Below, one piece after another: positions 17,959 through 25,333 of a stretch of 64,000 bases of DNA. Location: assembly GCF_015711645.1 (NCBI RefSeq), contig NZ_JABTEX010000004.1:620001-684000 (forward strand), in the 5' to 3' direction. Under the pieces are notes generated by a model, which did no database searches, was not told the DNA's origin, and saw only the letters and a program-made list of their open reading frames with translations. The translations under genes and the position numbers were made by a program. Source of the stretch: Planomonospora sp. ID82291 (lineage in GTDB: Bacteria > Actinomycetota > Actinomycetes > Streptosporangiales > Streptosporangiaceae). Each line of letters starts with the position of its first letter. The stretch's first letter is position 1.

Positions 17959-20298
17959 GTGGCGGATGCACACCCGGAAGGGGCCGAGGGGGCGCCGCCC
18001 CGCCGCCGGCCCGCCCGGTTGCCGCACGGCGGCGTCCGGCCGCTGCTGGCGGCGGCGCTGGTGGCCGCTCTGGGCACGGGCGCGTCGGTGACCGCCGGTG
18101 CCGCCCTGCACCAGGCCCAGGAGCGCACCGCCGAGCAGGCGATGGATCAGCGGACCGCCCTGGTGCGTGCGATCGTGCAGGCCGAGACCCGCCGCTACGC
18201 CGACACGCTGGCCGAGGTGGCCGCCGCGACCGGGGCGTTCGAGGAGCTCACCGCCGCCAAGTTCACCCGCTTCACCGCGTCGGTTCCGGACCTGCGCCTG
18301 GCCGGCGCCACCTCGATCGTCTTCCTGGTGGCGGCCACCGACGACCGGATCCCCCGCGTGCAGGACCACTGGCGCACCCGCGGCGTGCCGGACCTGGTCC
18401 TGCGGCCGCACGGCCGCGGACACGAACACGTCTTCGTGGTCTTCCACCGGTCGATGCAGCCCGGCGCCCGGCCGACGCCGGGGCTCGACGCCGCCCAGGC
18501 TCCGGAACCGGCCAGGGCACTGGAGGAGGCCCGCCGCACCGGCCGCGTCACCGTCTCCGACGCCTACCGGCTGCTCATCGACCGGGACCTGCCGCCCGAA
18601 CGGCGGCAGAGGTCGCTGGTGATGACCGCCCCGGTGCACGGGCCCGCGGGGCAGGACGGGCCCTTCATCGGCTGGGTGTCGATGGGGGTGCGGGGTCAGG
18701 ACTTCGCCGCCGCCGCCCTGCACCGGATCGCCGAGGGCCGCATCGACGTGCGCCTGGCGGCCCGGCAGGCCGACGGCCGCCTGGTGCCGCTGGCCGCCAT
18801 CCCCGCGGCGGGACCGGAGCATCTCCCGCGCGACCTGCACCGCGTCACCGACGTCCGGATCGGCCAGCGCTCCTGGCAGTTGCGCATCGACGCCTCCAGT
18901 GCCGCCCTGCCCGGCGCCGCCAGCCCGCTGCCGGTCGTGACGGCGGCCGGGGGGAGCACGCTGAGCCTGCTGCTGGCCGTCCTGGTGTTCACCCTGGCCG
19001 GCGGCCGGGCCCGGGCGCGCGCACAGGTGCGGGAGGCCACCGCCGCCCTGCGGGCCGAGCACGCCGCGCTGCGCGACGCCCGCGACGAGCTGGCCGGGCA
19101 CGAGACCTACCTGAGGCAGGTCTTGGACGCCATCGAGGTGACCGTCGTCACCTGCGATGCCGACGGGGCCCTCGTGCACCTCAACCAGATCGCCCGCGCC
19201 GTGCTGTCGCCCGACCCGCCGCGGACCGTCGCGGAGCTGTCCTCCCGCCTGCCCCTGCTGCGCGCCGACGGCACTCCGCTGCCGTGGGAGCAGACCCCGC
19301 TGATGCGGGCCCTGGACGGGCACGACGTCGACGGCCTGGAGGCGGACGTGACGACGCCCGACGGCGCCCGGCGCACCCTGATCCTGCACGCCCGGCCGCT
19401 GCGGCGCACCGACGGGCACCTCATCGGGGCGGTCGTCTCCTCCTACGACATCACCGCCCTGCGCGAGCACCAGGCCGAACTGCAGGCCTTCGCCGGCGTC
19501 GTGGCCCACGACCTCAAACGCCCGCTCAGCGCGATGCGGGGCCTCGCCGAACTGGCCCGCGACAGCCTCGGCGACCTCGGCGCCGGCCTCGACGCCGGCG
19601 CGGACGCCGACGCCGGCCTCGACACCGGCACCGGTGCGGAGGCCGGTGCCGGTGGGGTCCCGCAGCGGCGGGCCGTGGACGAGGCGATCGCGGCCCTGGC
19701 CCGCGAGCAGGCTCAGCTCCTGGACCGGATCCTGTCCGGGGCGGCGCAGATGACCCGCCTGATCGGGGACCTGCTGGCCTACGCCGCCGCCCGCGACGCC
19801 GCGCTGCATCCGTGCCGCATCGACCTGACCGCCCTGGCGCGGGAGGTCGCCGACGAGCACCTGGCCGCCGTCGACCTGGCCGGTACGGCGCCGCGACTGG
19901 ACGTCCGGCCGCTGCCCGAGGTGTGCGCCGACCCGTCACTGGTCCGGCAGCTCCTCGACAACCTGATCGGCAACGCTCTCAAGTACACCCCGCCCGGACG
20001 CCCGGCTCAGGTGGAGGTCACCGCCCGTCCGGCTCCGGACGGCTGGGCCTGTGTCCAGGTGGCCGACCGCGGGATCGGCATCCCGCCGGGCGAGCATCAC
20101 GCGATCTTCACCAGCTTCCACCGCGCCGCCCAGTCCTACAGCGGCACCGGCCTGGGACTGGCCATCTGCAAACGCGTGGCCGAACGCCACGGCGGCGCCA
20201 TCACCGCGACCGACAACCCCGGTGGCGGCGCCCGCTTCACCTTCACCCTGCCCGCCGCCCCGCAGGACGAGGACGCCGGGGTCAGACGGGTTCGGTGA
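17959..20298 (+). CDS. CHASE-PAS sensor histidine kinase
   Basis: 779 residues with a GTG start behind GGGAGG. A first membrane helix (about 25-45) precedes an extracellular CHASE domain (about 65-290; GATSIVFLVAATDDRIPRVQ), then a second helix (about 315-345), a PAS domain (about 380-505) and a HisKA domain with phospho-acceptor His517 (VVAHDLKRPLSAM). The HATPase_c domain has NALKYTP, DRGIGIPPGEHHAIF and GTGLGLAICK. A low-complexity Asp/Ala/Gly insert (about residues 538-574) sits between the two HisKA helices, which is odd. No response regulator is adjacent. Its 3' end overlaps the convergent ECF sigma gene by 17 bases. Confidence 0.92.
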   Translation: MADAHPEGAEGAPPRRRPARLPHGGVRPLLAAALVAALGTGASVTAGAALHQAQERTAEQAMDQRTALVRAIVQAETRRYADTLAEVAAATGAFEELTAAKFTRFTASVPDLRLAGATSIVFLVAATDDRIPRVQDHWRTRGVPDLVLRPHGRGHEHVFVVFHRSMQPGARPTPGLDAAQAPEPARALEEARRTGRVTVSDAYRLLIDRDLPPERRQRSLVMTAPVHGPAGQDGPFIGWVSMGVRGQDFAAAALHRIAEGRIDVRLAARQADGRLVPLAAIPAAGPEHLPRDLHRVTDVRIGQRSWQLRIDASSAALPGAASPLPVVTAAGGSTLSLLLAVLVFTLAGGRARARAQVREATAALRAEHAALRDARDELAGHETYLRQVLDAIEVTVVTCDADGALVHLNQIARAVLSPDPPRTVAELSSRLPLLRADGTPLPWEQTPLMRALDGHDVDGLEADVTTPDGARRTLILHARPLRRTDGHLIGAVVSSYDITALREHQAELQAFAGVVAHDLKRPLSAMRGLAELARDSLGDLGAGLDAGADADAGLDTGTGAEAGAGGVPQRRAVDEAIAALAREQAQLLDRILSGAAQMTRLIGDLLAYAAARDAALHPCRIDLTALAREVADEHLAAVDLAGTAPRLDVRPLPEVCADPSLVRQLLDNLIGNALKYTPPGRPAQVEVTARPAPDGWACVQVADRGIGIPPGEHHAIFTSFHRAAQSYSGTGLGLAICKRVAERHGGAITATDNPGGGARFTFTLPAAPQDEDAGVRRVR

Positions 20299-20833
20299 CG
20301 TGGCGCAGGAGGGCGGCGATCCGGCGTTGCGCGCGGGCCGTGCGGCTCTTGACCGTGCCCAGCGGCAGGCCCAGCTCCCGGGCGATCTCCGCCTGGGTCA
20401 TGTCGTCGTAGTAGGCCATCCGCAGCACCCCCCGCTCGTCGGGGTGGAGCAGGGCGAGGGCCCGCCGTACCTGGAGGCCGAGCCACTCCCGCTCCAGGCA
20501 GGGCGGTTCGGCGGTCAGGTGCGCGGCCTCGTCGAGGGCGACCCGCCCGACGGCGGCCCGGCGCGCGTCACGGTGGACGTCGCGGGCGGTCCGGCGGACG
20601 ATCGCGTACAGCCAGGGCAGCGGGTCCCGCTCCTCGTCGAACTCCGGAGCCGCCCGCCAGGCCCGGACGAGCGCCCGCTGGACCGCCTCGGCGGCCAGGT
20701 CCGGGTCGCCGAGCAGGCGCAGCGCGGTGGCATGCAGCCGTGCCGCGTACCCGGCGTACAGCTCCGCCAGCGCGGTCTCGTCCCCGGCGCGGAAACGCCG
20801 GGCGAGCGCCCGGCCGGTCTCGTTCATGGTCAC
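20282..20833 (-). CDS. ECF RNA polymerase sigma factor
   Basis: 183 residues. I chose the GTG at 20833 because GGAGGG lies 6 bases before it; an ATG two codons in is the alternative. Region 2 (about 18-85: ELYAGYAARLHATALRLLGD, then PDLAAEAVQRALVRAWRAA and LPWLYAIVRRTARD) and region 4 (about 120-172: VLRMAYYDDMTQAEIARELG, LPLGTVKSRTARAQRRI) are complete. No anti-sigma factor is adjacent on either side. It is divergent from the RTX-like secreted protein and convergent with the sensor kinase, either of which could be a target. Confidence 0.92.
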   Translation of the reverse strand: MTMNETGRALARRFRAGDETALAELYAGYAARLHATALRLLGDPDLAAEAVQRALVRAWRAAPEFDEERDPLPWLYAIVRRTARDVHRDARRAAVGRVALDEAAHLTAEPPCLEREWLGLQVRRALALLHPDERGVLRMAYYDDMTQAEIARELGLPLGTVKSRTARAQRRIAALLRHVTEPV

Positions 20834-20974
20834 CGTCAACCCTCCATCGGCCTCGCCCATGGTGGGACATGAGTCCCTCTCGCTTCCGCGTCCTTCTGCA
20901 CAGTGCGGAACCGCCTGGCCGCCCGGCGCGGTACTGCAGGGCGTCAACGACACGCGCACGAGAAGGAAGAGACC

Positions 20975-21760
20975 ATGGAACTCAGGAAGACCTCCCTCCG
21001 CGCCGCCGCGCTGGCGGGCCTGTCGGTCCTCGCGATCGCGGGCCTGCCGGGCACCGGCCAGGCCCGGGCCGCCGCCGGGTCCGTCGCCCTGCAGGGGACG
21101 AAGCTCGTCTACGTCGCGGCCCCGGGCGCGAGCAGCAGCGCCGGCATCAACCTCTTCAACGGGGAGACCGCCGTCTTCGACACCGCGCCGCTCACCGCGG
21201 GAGCCGGATGCCGTCAGCTCACCCCGAGGGCGGTGGCCTGCGGGACCGCCGTCACGGAGTTCACCGCGACGCTGGGGGACATGAACGACAGCCTCAGCGT
21301 CGGCGCCCGGATCAACGGCACCGTCGACGGCGGGGACGGCCAGGACGGCTTCCTCGCCGGCACGACGTCGGCGAGCCCTCGGGCGATCACCTTCATCGGC
21401 GGCGCCGGGACCGACACCGTCTCCTACAGGGGCAGCGACCTGTCGGTGCGGGTCAGCCTGGACAACGTCGCCGACGACGGCCGCAACATCGACTCCGACG
21501 ACATCCGCAGCGACGTGGAGAACATCGTGGGCACCCCGCACGGCGGCGACGTCCTGGTCGGCAACTCGGGCAAGAACGTGATCGACGCCGACGCGGGCCC
21601 CGGCGACAGACTGCTCGGACTGGGCGGCCCCGACCGGCTCCTCGCCAGGGACCTGGACAGGGAGACCGAGCTGAACTGCGGCACGGGCGGGGGCGACGAG
21701 GTCGTCATGGACGAGATCGACCCCGATCCGGCCGGCTGCGAGCTCGTCCGGAAGCTCTGA
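20975..21760 (+). CDS. Secreted RTX/hemolysin-type calcium-binding-like protein
   Basis: 261 residues, ATG behind GAAGGAAGAG. A Sec signal peptide (about 1-37, ending GQARAAA) precedes a beta-rich domain. Irregular Gly/Asp repeats follow (GGDGQDGFLAG, GGAGTDTVSYRGSD, HGGDVLVGNSGKNVIDAD and GPGDRLLGLGGPDRL), like the nonapeptide repeats of RTX proteins that bind Ca2+ in a parallel beta-roll. A C-terminal pair of Cys (NCGTGGGDEV, GCELV) may form a disulfide. It is divergent from the ECF sigma gene. The function is unknown; no enzymatic domain is seen. Confidence 0.82.
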   Translation: MELRKTSLRAAALAGLSVLAIAGLPGTGQARAAAGSVALQGTKLVYVAAPGASSSAGINLFNGETAVFDTAPLTAGAGCRQLTPRAVACGTAVTEFTATLGDMNDSLSVGARINGTVDGGDGQDGFLAGTTSASPRAITFIGGAGTDTVSYRGSDLSVRVSLDNVADDGRNIDSDDIRSDVENIVGTPHGGDVLVGNSGKNVIDADAGPGDRLLGLGGPDRLLARDLDRETELNCGTGGGDEVVMDEIDPDPAGCELVRKL

Positions 21761-21824
21761 TCGGCGGCGGAGCCGGAAGCTCTGATCGGCGGCGGAGCCG
21801 GAAGCTCTGATCGGCGGCGGAGCC
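21750..21824. repeat. Three perfect 25-bp tandem repeats across a stop codon
   Basis: The unit starts GGAAGCTCTGATCGGCGGCG and ends GAGCC; copies are at 21750-21774, 21775-21799 and 21800-21824, with a degraded fourth starting at 21825. The first copy contains the last codons and TGA of the RTX-like gene, so the array reiterates a gene end together with its stop codon. Confidence 0.95.
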
Positions 21825-21835
21825 GGAAGTCCCGC

Positions 21836-22459
21836 TCAGCGGCGGAGGACCTCCTCCAGCCGCTCGATCCCGGCCCGCCGGGAGGCCTCGACCGTCTCGG
21901 CGAGCCGCCGGGCCGCCGGGTTGAGGCCCTCCTCCCGCTCGGTGGCGGCCAGCTCGATCGCACCCCGGTGGTGGTCGATCATCAGCTCGGCGAACCTCCG
22001 GTCGAACTCCGCCCCTTCGGCCCGCCGGAGCCCGGCGATCTCGGGCCCGGTGGCCATGCCGGGCACGCCGGTCCCGCCGCGGCCGCCGGGGGAGGCGGTC
22101 TTGCCCCAGGCCGCCAGCCAGCCGGTCATCGCGGCGGTCTCCGCGCCCTGGACGCGGACGATCTCCGCCGCGAGCGCCGCGAGTCCCGGGTCGGCGGCCC
22201 GGGACGCGGCGAGCCCGGCCAGCTCCACGGCCTGCTCGTGGTGCGGGATCATCATCCGGGCGAACGCCACGTCGGCGTCGTTGAAGTCGGTCGTCGGCTG
22301 CGCGCTCGCGGCGGGCGCGGGAGCCGTCGTCCCGGCGCGGGGGGTCGGCTCCGGGACGGCGCCGCCTCCGCAGGCGGTGAGCAGGACCAGGGCGCAGGAC
22401 CCCGCCAGCGAGGCGGCCACGGCGGCCGCCGGCGTGCCGGGCGCGGTGCGGGGGGTCAC
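21836..22459 (-). CDS. DUF305 lipoprotein
   Basis: 207 residues. The GTG overlaps the Sir2 stop by 4 bases. The N-terminus has a hydrophobic stretch and a lipobox (LLTAC, Cys about 33) and should be lipid-anchored outside the membrane. DUF305 is a four-helix, ferritin-like fold; both signature helices are intact: FARMMIPHHEQAVELA and FAELMIDHHRGAIELA, whose His-His pairs may bind copper or another metal. Members are often found with copper-resistance genes, which are not seen here. It is cotranscribed with a Sir2 deacetylase, an unusual partner. Confidence 0.9.
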   Translation of the reverse strand: MTPRTAPGTPAAAVAASLAGSCALVLLTACGGGAVPEPTPRAGTTAPAPAASAQPTTDFNDADVAFARMMIPHHEQAVELAGLAASRAADPGLAALAAEIVRVQGAETAAMTGWLAAWGKTASPGGRGGTGVPGMATGPEIAGLRRAEGAEFDRRFAELMIDHHRGAIELAATEREEGLNPAARRLAETVEASRRAGIERLEEVLRR

Positions 22460-23370
22460 CGCGCCGGTCCCAGCTCGGACAGGAGCGCGGTGAGGGCCGG
22501 GCCGAGCGGGGCGTCGAAGCGCAGGAGCGCGTCGGCGTCGCCCCGGGTCGGCCCCCGGTTGACGATCACGACGGGCACGGCGTGCTCGGCGGCGCGGCGG
22601 ACGAACCGGTAGCCGGACATCACCGTCAGCGAGGACCCGAGGACCAGCAGCAGGCCGGCCCGCTCGGTCAGCGCGTAGCACTCCTGGACCCGGGGGCGCG
22701 GCACGTTCTCCCCGAAGAAGATCACGTCGGGTTTGAGCAGGCCGCCGCAGCGGAGGCAGTCCACGACGCGGAAGGAGTCGATCCGGTCGTCGGCGAGGAC
22801 GGCGTCGCCGTCGGGGTTGACCGCCTCGGCCCGGGCGTCCCAGTCCGGATTGGCCGCGTGCAGGCGGCGGTCGAGCAGGTCGCGGGGGGTGCGCTCACCG
22901 CAGGACAGGCAGCGGACGCGGTCGAGGCCGCCGTGCAGCTCGATCACGTCCCGGGCGCCGGCGGCCTGGTGCAGGCCGTCGACGTTCTGGGTGATGATCC
23001 CGGCGACCAGTCCGCGGCGCTGCAGCTCGGCGACCGCGCGGTGACCGGCGTTGGGGGCGGCGCGGGCGATGTGCCGCCAGCCCAGGTGGCTGCGCGCCCA
23101 GTAGCGCCTGCGGGCCGCCGCGCTGCCGGTGAACGCCTGGTAGGTCATCGGCTCGGCCCGCCGCCTGCGGCCGGTCTCCCCCCGGTAGTCCGGGATGCCG
23201 GACTCGGTCGACAGGCCGGCCCCGCTGAGGACCACCGCCTCGCCGTCCGAGACGAGATCGGCCAGCAGCCGGAGCCGGCGGCCGGAGTCCGCGCCCGACC
23301 GGCCGGGCGCACCGCAGGGCGCACCGCCGGGCGCGCCGTCGAGCACGCTGCCGTAACCCTCGTCCCCCAC
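22456..23370 (-). CDS. Sir2 family NAD-dependent protein deacylase
   Basis: 304 residues if the GTG at 23370 (AGGTGG five bases before it) is used; GTG codons at 23379 and 23346 are alternatives. It removes acyl groups from lysines using NAD+. Motifs are complete: GAGLSTESGIPDYRG, ITQNVDGLHQAAG, the catalytic His in VIELHG, a Zn ribbon CLSC...CLRC, KPDVIFFGENVP and GSSLTVMSGY. There is no regulatory extension apart from a Gly-Ala-Pro-rich N-terminus. It is divergent from the Nudix-like gene at 23470 and translationally coupled to the DUF305 lipoprotein. Confidence 0.93.
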   Translation of the reverse strand: MGDEGYGSVLDGAPGGAPCGAPGRSGADSGRRLRLLADLVSDGEAVVLSGAGLSTESGIPDYRGETGRRRRAEPMTYQAFTGSAAARRRYWARSHLGWRHIARAAPNAGHRAVAELQRRGLVAGIITQNVDGLHQAAGARDVIELHGGLDRVRCLSCGERTPRDLLDRRLHAANPDWDARAEAVNPDGDAVLADDRIDSFRVVDCLRCGGLLKPDVIFFGENVPRPRVQECYALTERAGLLLVLGSSLTVMSGYRFVRRAAEHAVPVVIVNRGPTRGDADALLRFDAPLGPALTALLSELGPAR

Positions 23371-23469
23371 CCGAGCCACCTGTCCATGATGCCTGATGTC
23401 CGCATCCGGTCGAGCCGCACTTCGGGAGTGGCCGTGCCCGCGGGGCCCGTCGCGAAGTACGATCGACCA

Positions 23470-24006
23470 ATGACCGAAATGACCGAAACCGCGTCCGGTT
23501 GGCTCTCTCCCGACGAACTGGAGGCGGCGCGCGCGCGGATGCCGATCCTCTACGTCGACGCCGTGCCGGTGCGGGTCGACGACACGGGGGCGGTCACGCA
23601 CGTCGGGCTGCTGCTGCGCATCGGATCGGACGGGACGGTCAGCCGCGCCCTGGTGTCCGGGCGGGTGCTCCACCACGAGCGCGTCCGCGACGCGCTCCTG
23701 CGCCATCTGGAGAAGGACCTCGGCCCGGTGGCGCTGCCCCGCGTCCCGGCCACCCCGCAGCCGTTCACCATCGCCGAGTACTTCCCGACGCCGGGCGTCA
23801 CGCCGTACCACGACCCCCGGCAGCACGCGGTCTCCCTGGCGTACGTCGTCCCGGTCGCCGGGGACTGCAGTCCCCGGCAGGACGCCCTCGACTTCGCCTG
23901 GTTCACGCCGCGGGAGGCCGCGTCGCCGTCGGTGCTGCAGGAGATGTCCGGCGGGCAGGACGTCCTGCTGAAGCAGGCCCTCGCGCACGTCGGCCGCCTG
24001 CCCTGA
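23470..24006 (+). CDS. DUF4916/Nudix-fold protein with degenerate Nudix box
   Basis: 178 residues; the start MTEMTETASGWLSPDELEAA and the IPYVDAVPVRVD-like segment are typical of the actinobacterial DUF4916 Nudix family. The box region reads GRVLHHE-x7-RHLEKDLGP, so the first Gly/Glu, Arg and late Gly of GX5EX7REUXEEXGU are kept, but two of the catalytic glutamates are His and Lys. It may therefore bind rather than hydrolyse a nucleotide-diphosphate compound. It stands alone between divergent Sir2 and the RlmG-like gene. Confidence 0.82.
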   Translation: MTEMTETASGWLSPDELEAARARMPILYVDAVPVRVDDTGAVTHVGLLLRIGSDGTVSRALVSGRVLHHERVRDALLRHLEKDLGPVALPRVPATPQPFTIAEYFPTPGVTPYHDPRQHAVSLAYVVPVAGDCSPRQDALDFAWFTPREAASPSVLQEMSGGQDVLLKQALAHVGRLP

Positions 24007-24079
24007 CGGTGCGGGCGCGGGCGGGCGCCTCCGTCCGGCGGCGCGTCCCCGCGCCGCCGTGCGGCTACCCTGGGGCGCG

Positions 24080-25333
24080 ATGAACCGCCTGACGACTCCG
24101 CGGGGCGACCTCGCCCTCGCCCGCTTCCCCGACGACCCCCGCGACCCGCTCCGCGCCTGGGACGCCGCCGACGAGTACCTCCTGCGGCACCTCGACGGCG
24201 CCGCCGGAGGACCCGGCGGGGAGACCGGCGGCTTCTCCGGCGGGCCGGTGGACCTGTCGGGCGCCGTGGTCGTGGCAGGGGACCGGTGGGGCGCGCTGAC
24301 CACCGCGCTCGCCGGTCACCGCCCCGTGCAGATCACCGACTCGTTCCTCACCCAGGAGGCGACCCGGGCCAACCTGGAGCGCAACGGGATCGGCGCGGGC
24401 GCGGCGCGGCTGCTGTCGACCAGGGACGCCCCGCCGGACCGGATCGACGTGCTGCTGGTCCGGGTGCCCAGGAGCCTGGCGCTCCTGGAGGACCTGCTGC
24501 ACCGGCTCGCGCCCGGCGTGCACGCCGGGACCGTCGTCGTCGGCGCGGGGATGGTCACCGAGATCCACACCTCGACGCTGCGGCTGTTCGAGCGGATCCT
24601 CGGCCCGACCAGGACGTCGCTGGCGGTGCGCAAGGCGCGGCTCATCCTGTGCACGCCCGACCCCGGTCTGCCCCGGACCCCCAGCCCCTGGCCCAAGAGC
24701 TACGAGCTGCCCGGCGGGGTGGGGCCGGCCTCGGGCCTGACCGCCGTCAACCACGCGGGCGTCTTCTGCGCCGACCGCCTCGACATCGGCACCCGGTTCC
24801 TGCTCCGGCACCTTCCGCGGCGCCGGGGGCCCGAGCGCGTCGTGGACCTGGGCTGCGGCAACGGGGTGGTCGGGACGGCCGCGGCGCTGGACAACCCCGA
24901 GGCCGAGGTGCTGTTCGTCGACGAGTCCCACCAGGCGGTGGCCTCGGCGGAGGCCACCTTCCGGGCGAACGCCGGGACGCGCGCCGCCGCGGGCACCGTA
25001 CCGGCGACCGGACCGGGGCCGGTGACCGGTCCGGCGACGGGTACGGCGGCCAGGGCGGAGTTCCGGGTGGGCGACGGGCTGTCCGGCGTGCCGCCCCGGA
25101 CGGTCGACCTGATCCTGAACAACCCGCCGTTCCACACCCACCGGGCCACGACCGACGCCACGGCCTGGCGCATGTTCACCGGATCGCGCGCCGCCCTGCG
25201 CCGCGGGGGCGAGCTCTGGGTCGTCGGCAACCGGCACCTGGGCTACCACGCCAAGCTGCGCCGGCTCTTCGGCAACTGCGAGGTCGTCGCGAGCGACCCG
25301 AAGTTCGTCGTCCTGCGGGCCGTCAAGCGCTGA
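24080..25333 (+). CDS. RlmG/RsmC-like class I SAM methyltransferase
   Basis: 417 residues from the ATG at 24080. It has two tandem Rossmann-like halves, as in RlmG/RsmC 23S/16S guanine-N2 methyltransferases. The degenerate N-terminal half (about 1-200) precedes the catalytic half, with the SAM motif VVDLGCGNGVVGTAAAL (about 255-270) and the catalytic NPPFH (about 350). A Gly/Pro/Thr/Ala insert (about 305-330, ATGPGPVTGPATGTAA) lies between the strands. It probably modifies rRNA in the cytosol. Its end overlaps the convergent PEP-utilising enzyme gene by 11 bases. Confidence 0.85.
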   Translation: MNRLTTPRGDLALARFPDDPRDPLRAWDAADEYLLRHLDGAAGGPGGETGGFSGGPVDLSGAVVVAGDRWGALTTALAGHRPVQITDSFLTQEATRANLERNGIGAGAARLLSTRDAPPDRIDVLLVRVPRSLALLEDLLHRLAPGVHAGTVVVGAGMVTEIHTSTLRLFERILGPTRTSLAVRKARLILCTPDPGLPRTPSPWPKSYELPGGVGPASGLTAVNHAGVFCADRLDIGTRFLLRHLPRRRGPERVVDLGCGNGVVGTAAALDNPEAEVLFVDESHQAVASAEATFRANAGTRAAAGTVPATGPGPVTGPATGTAARAEFRVGDGLSGVPPRTVDLILNNPPFHTHRATTDATAWRMFTGSRAALRRGGELWVVGNRHLGYHAKLRRLFGNCEVVASDPKFVVLRAVKR

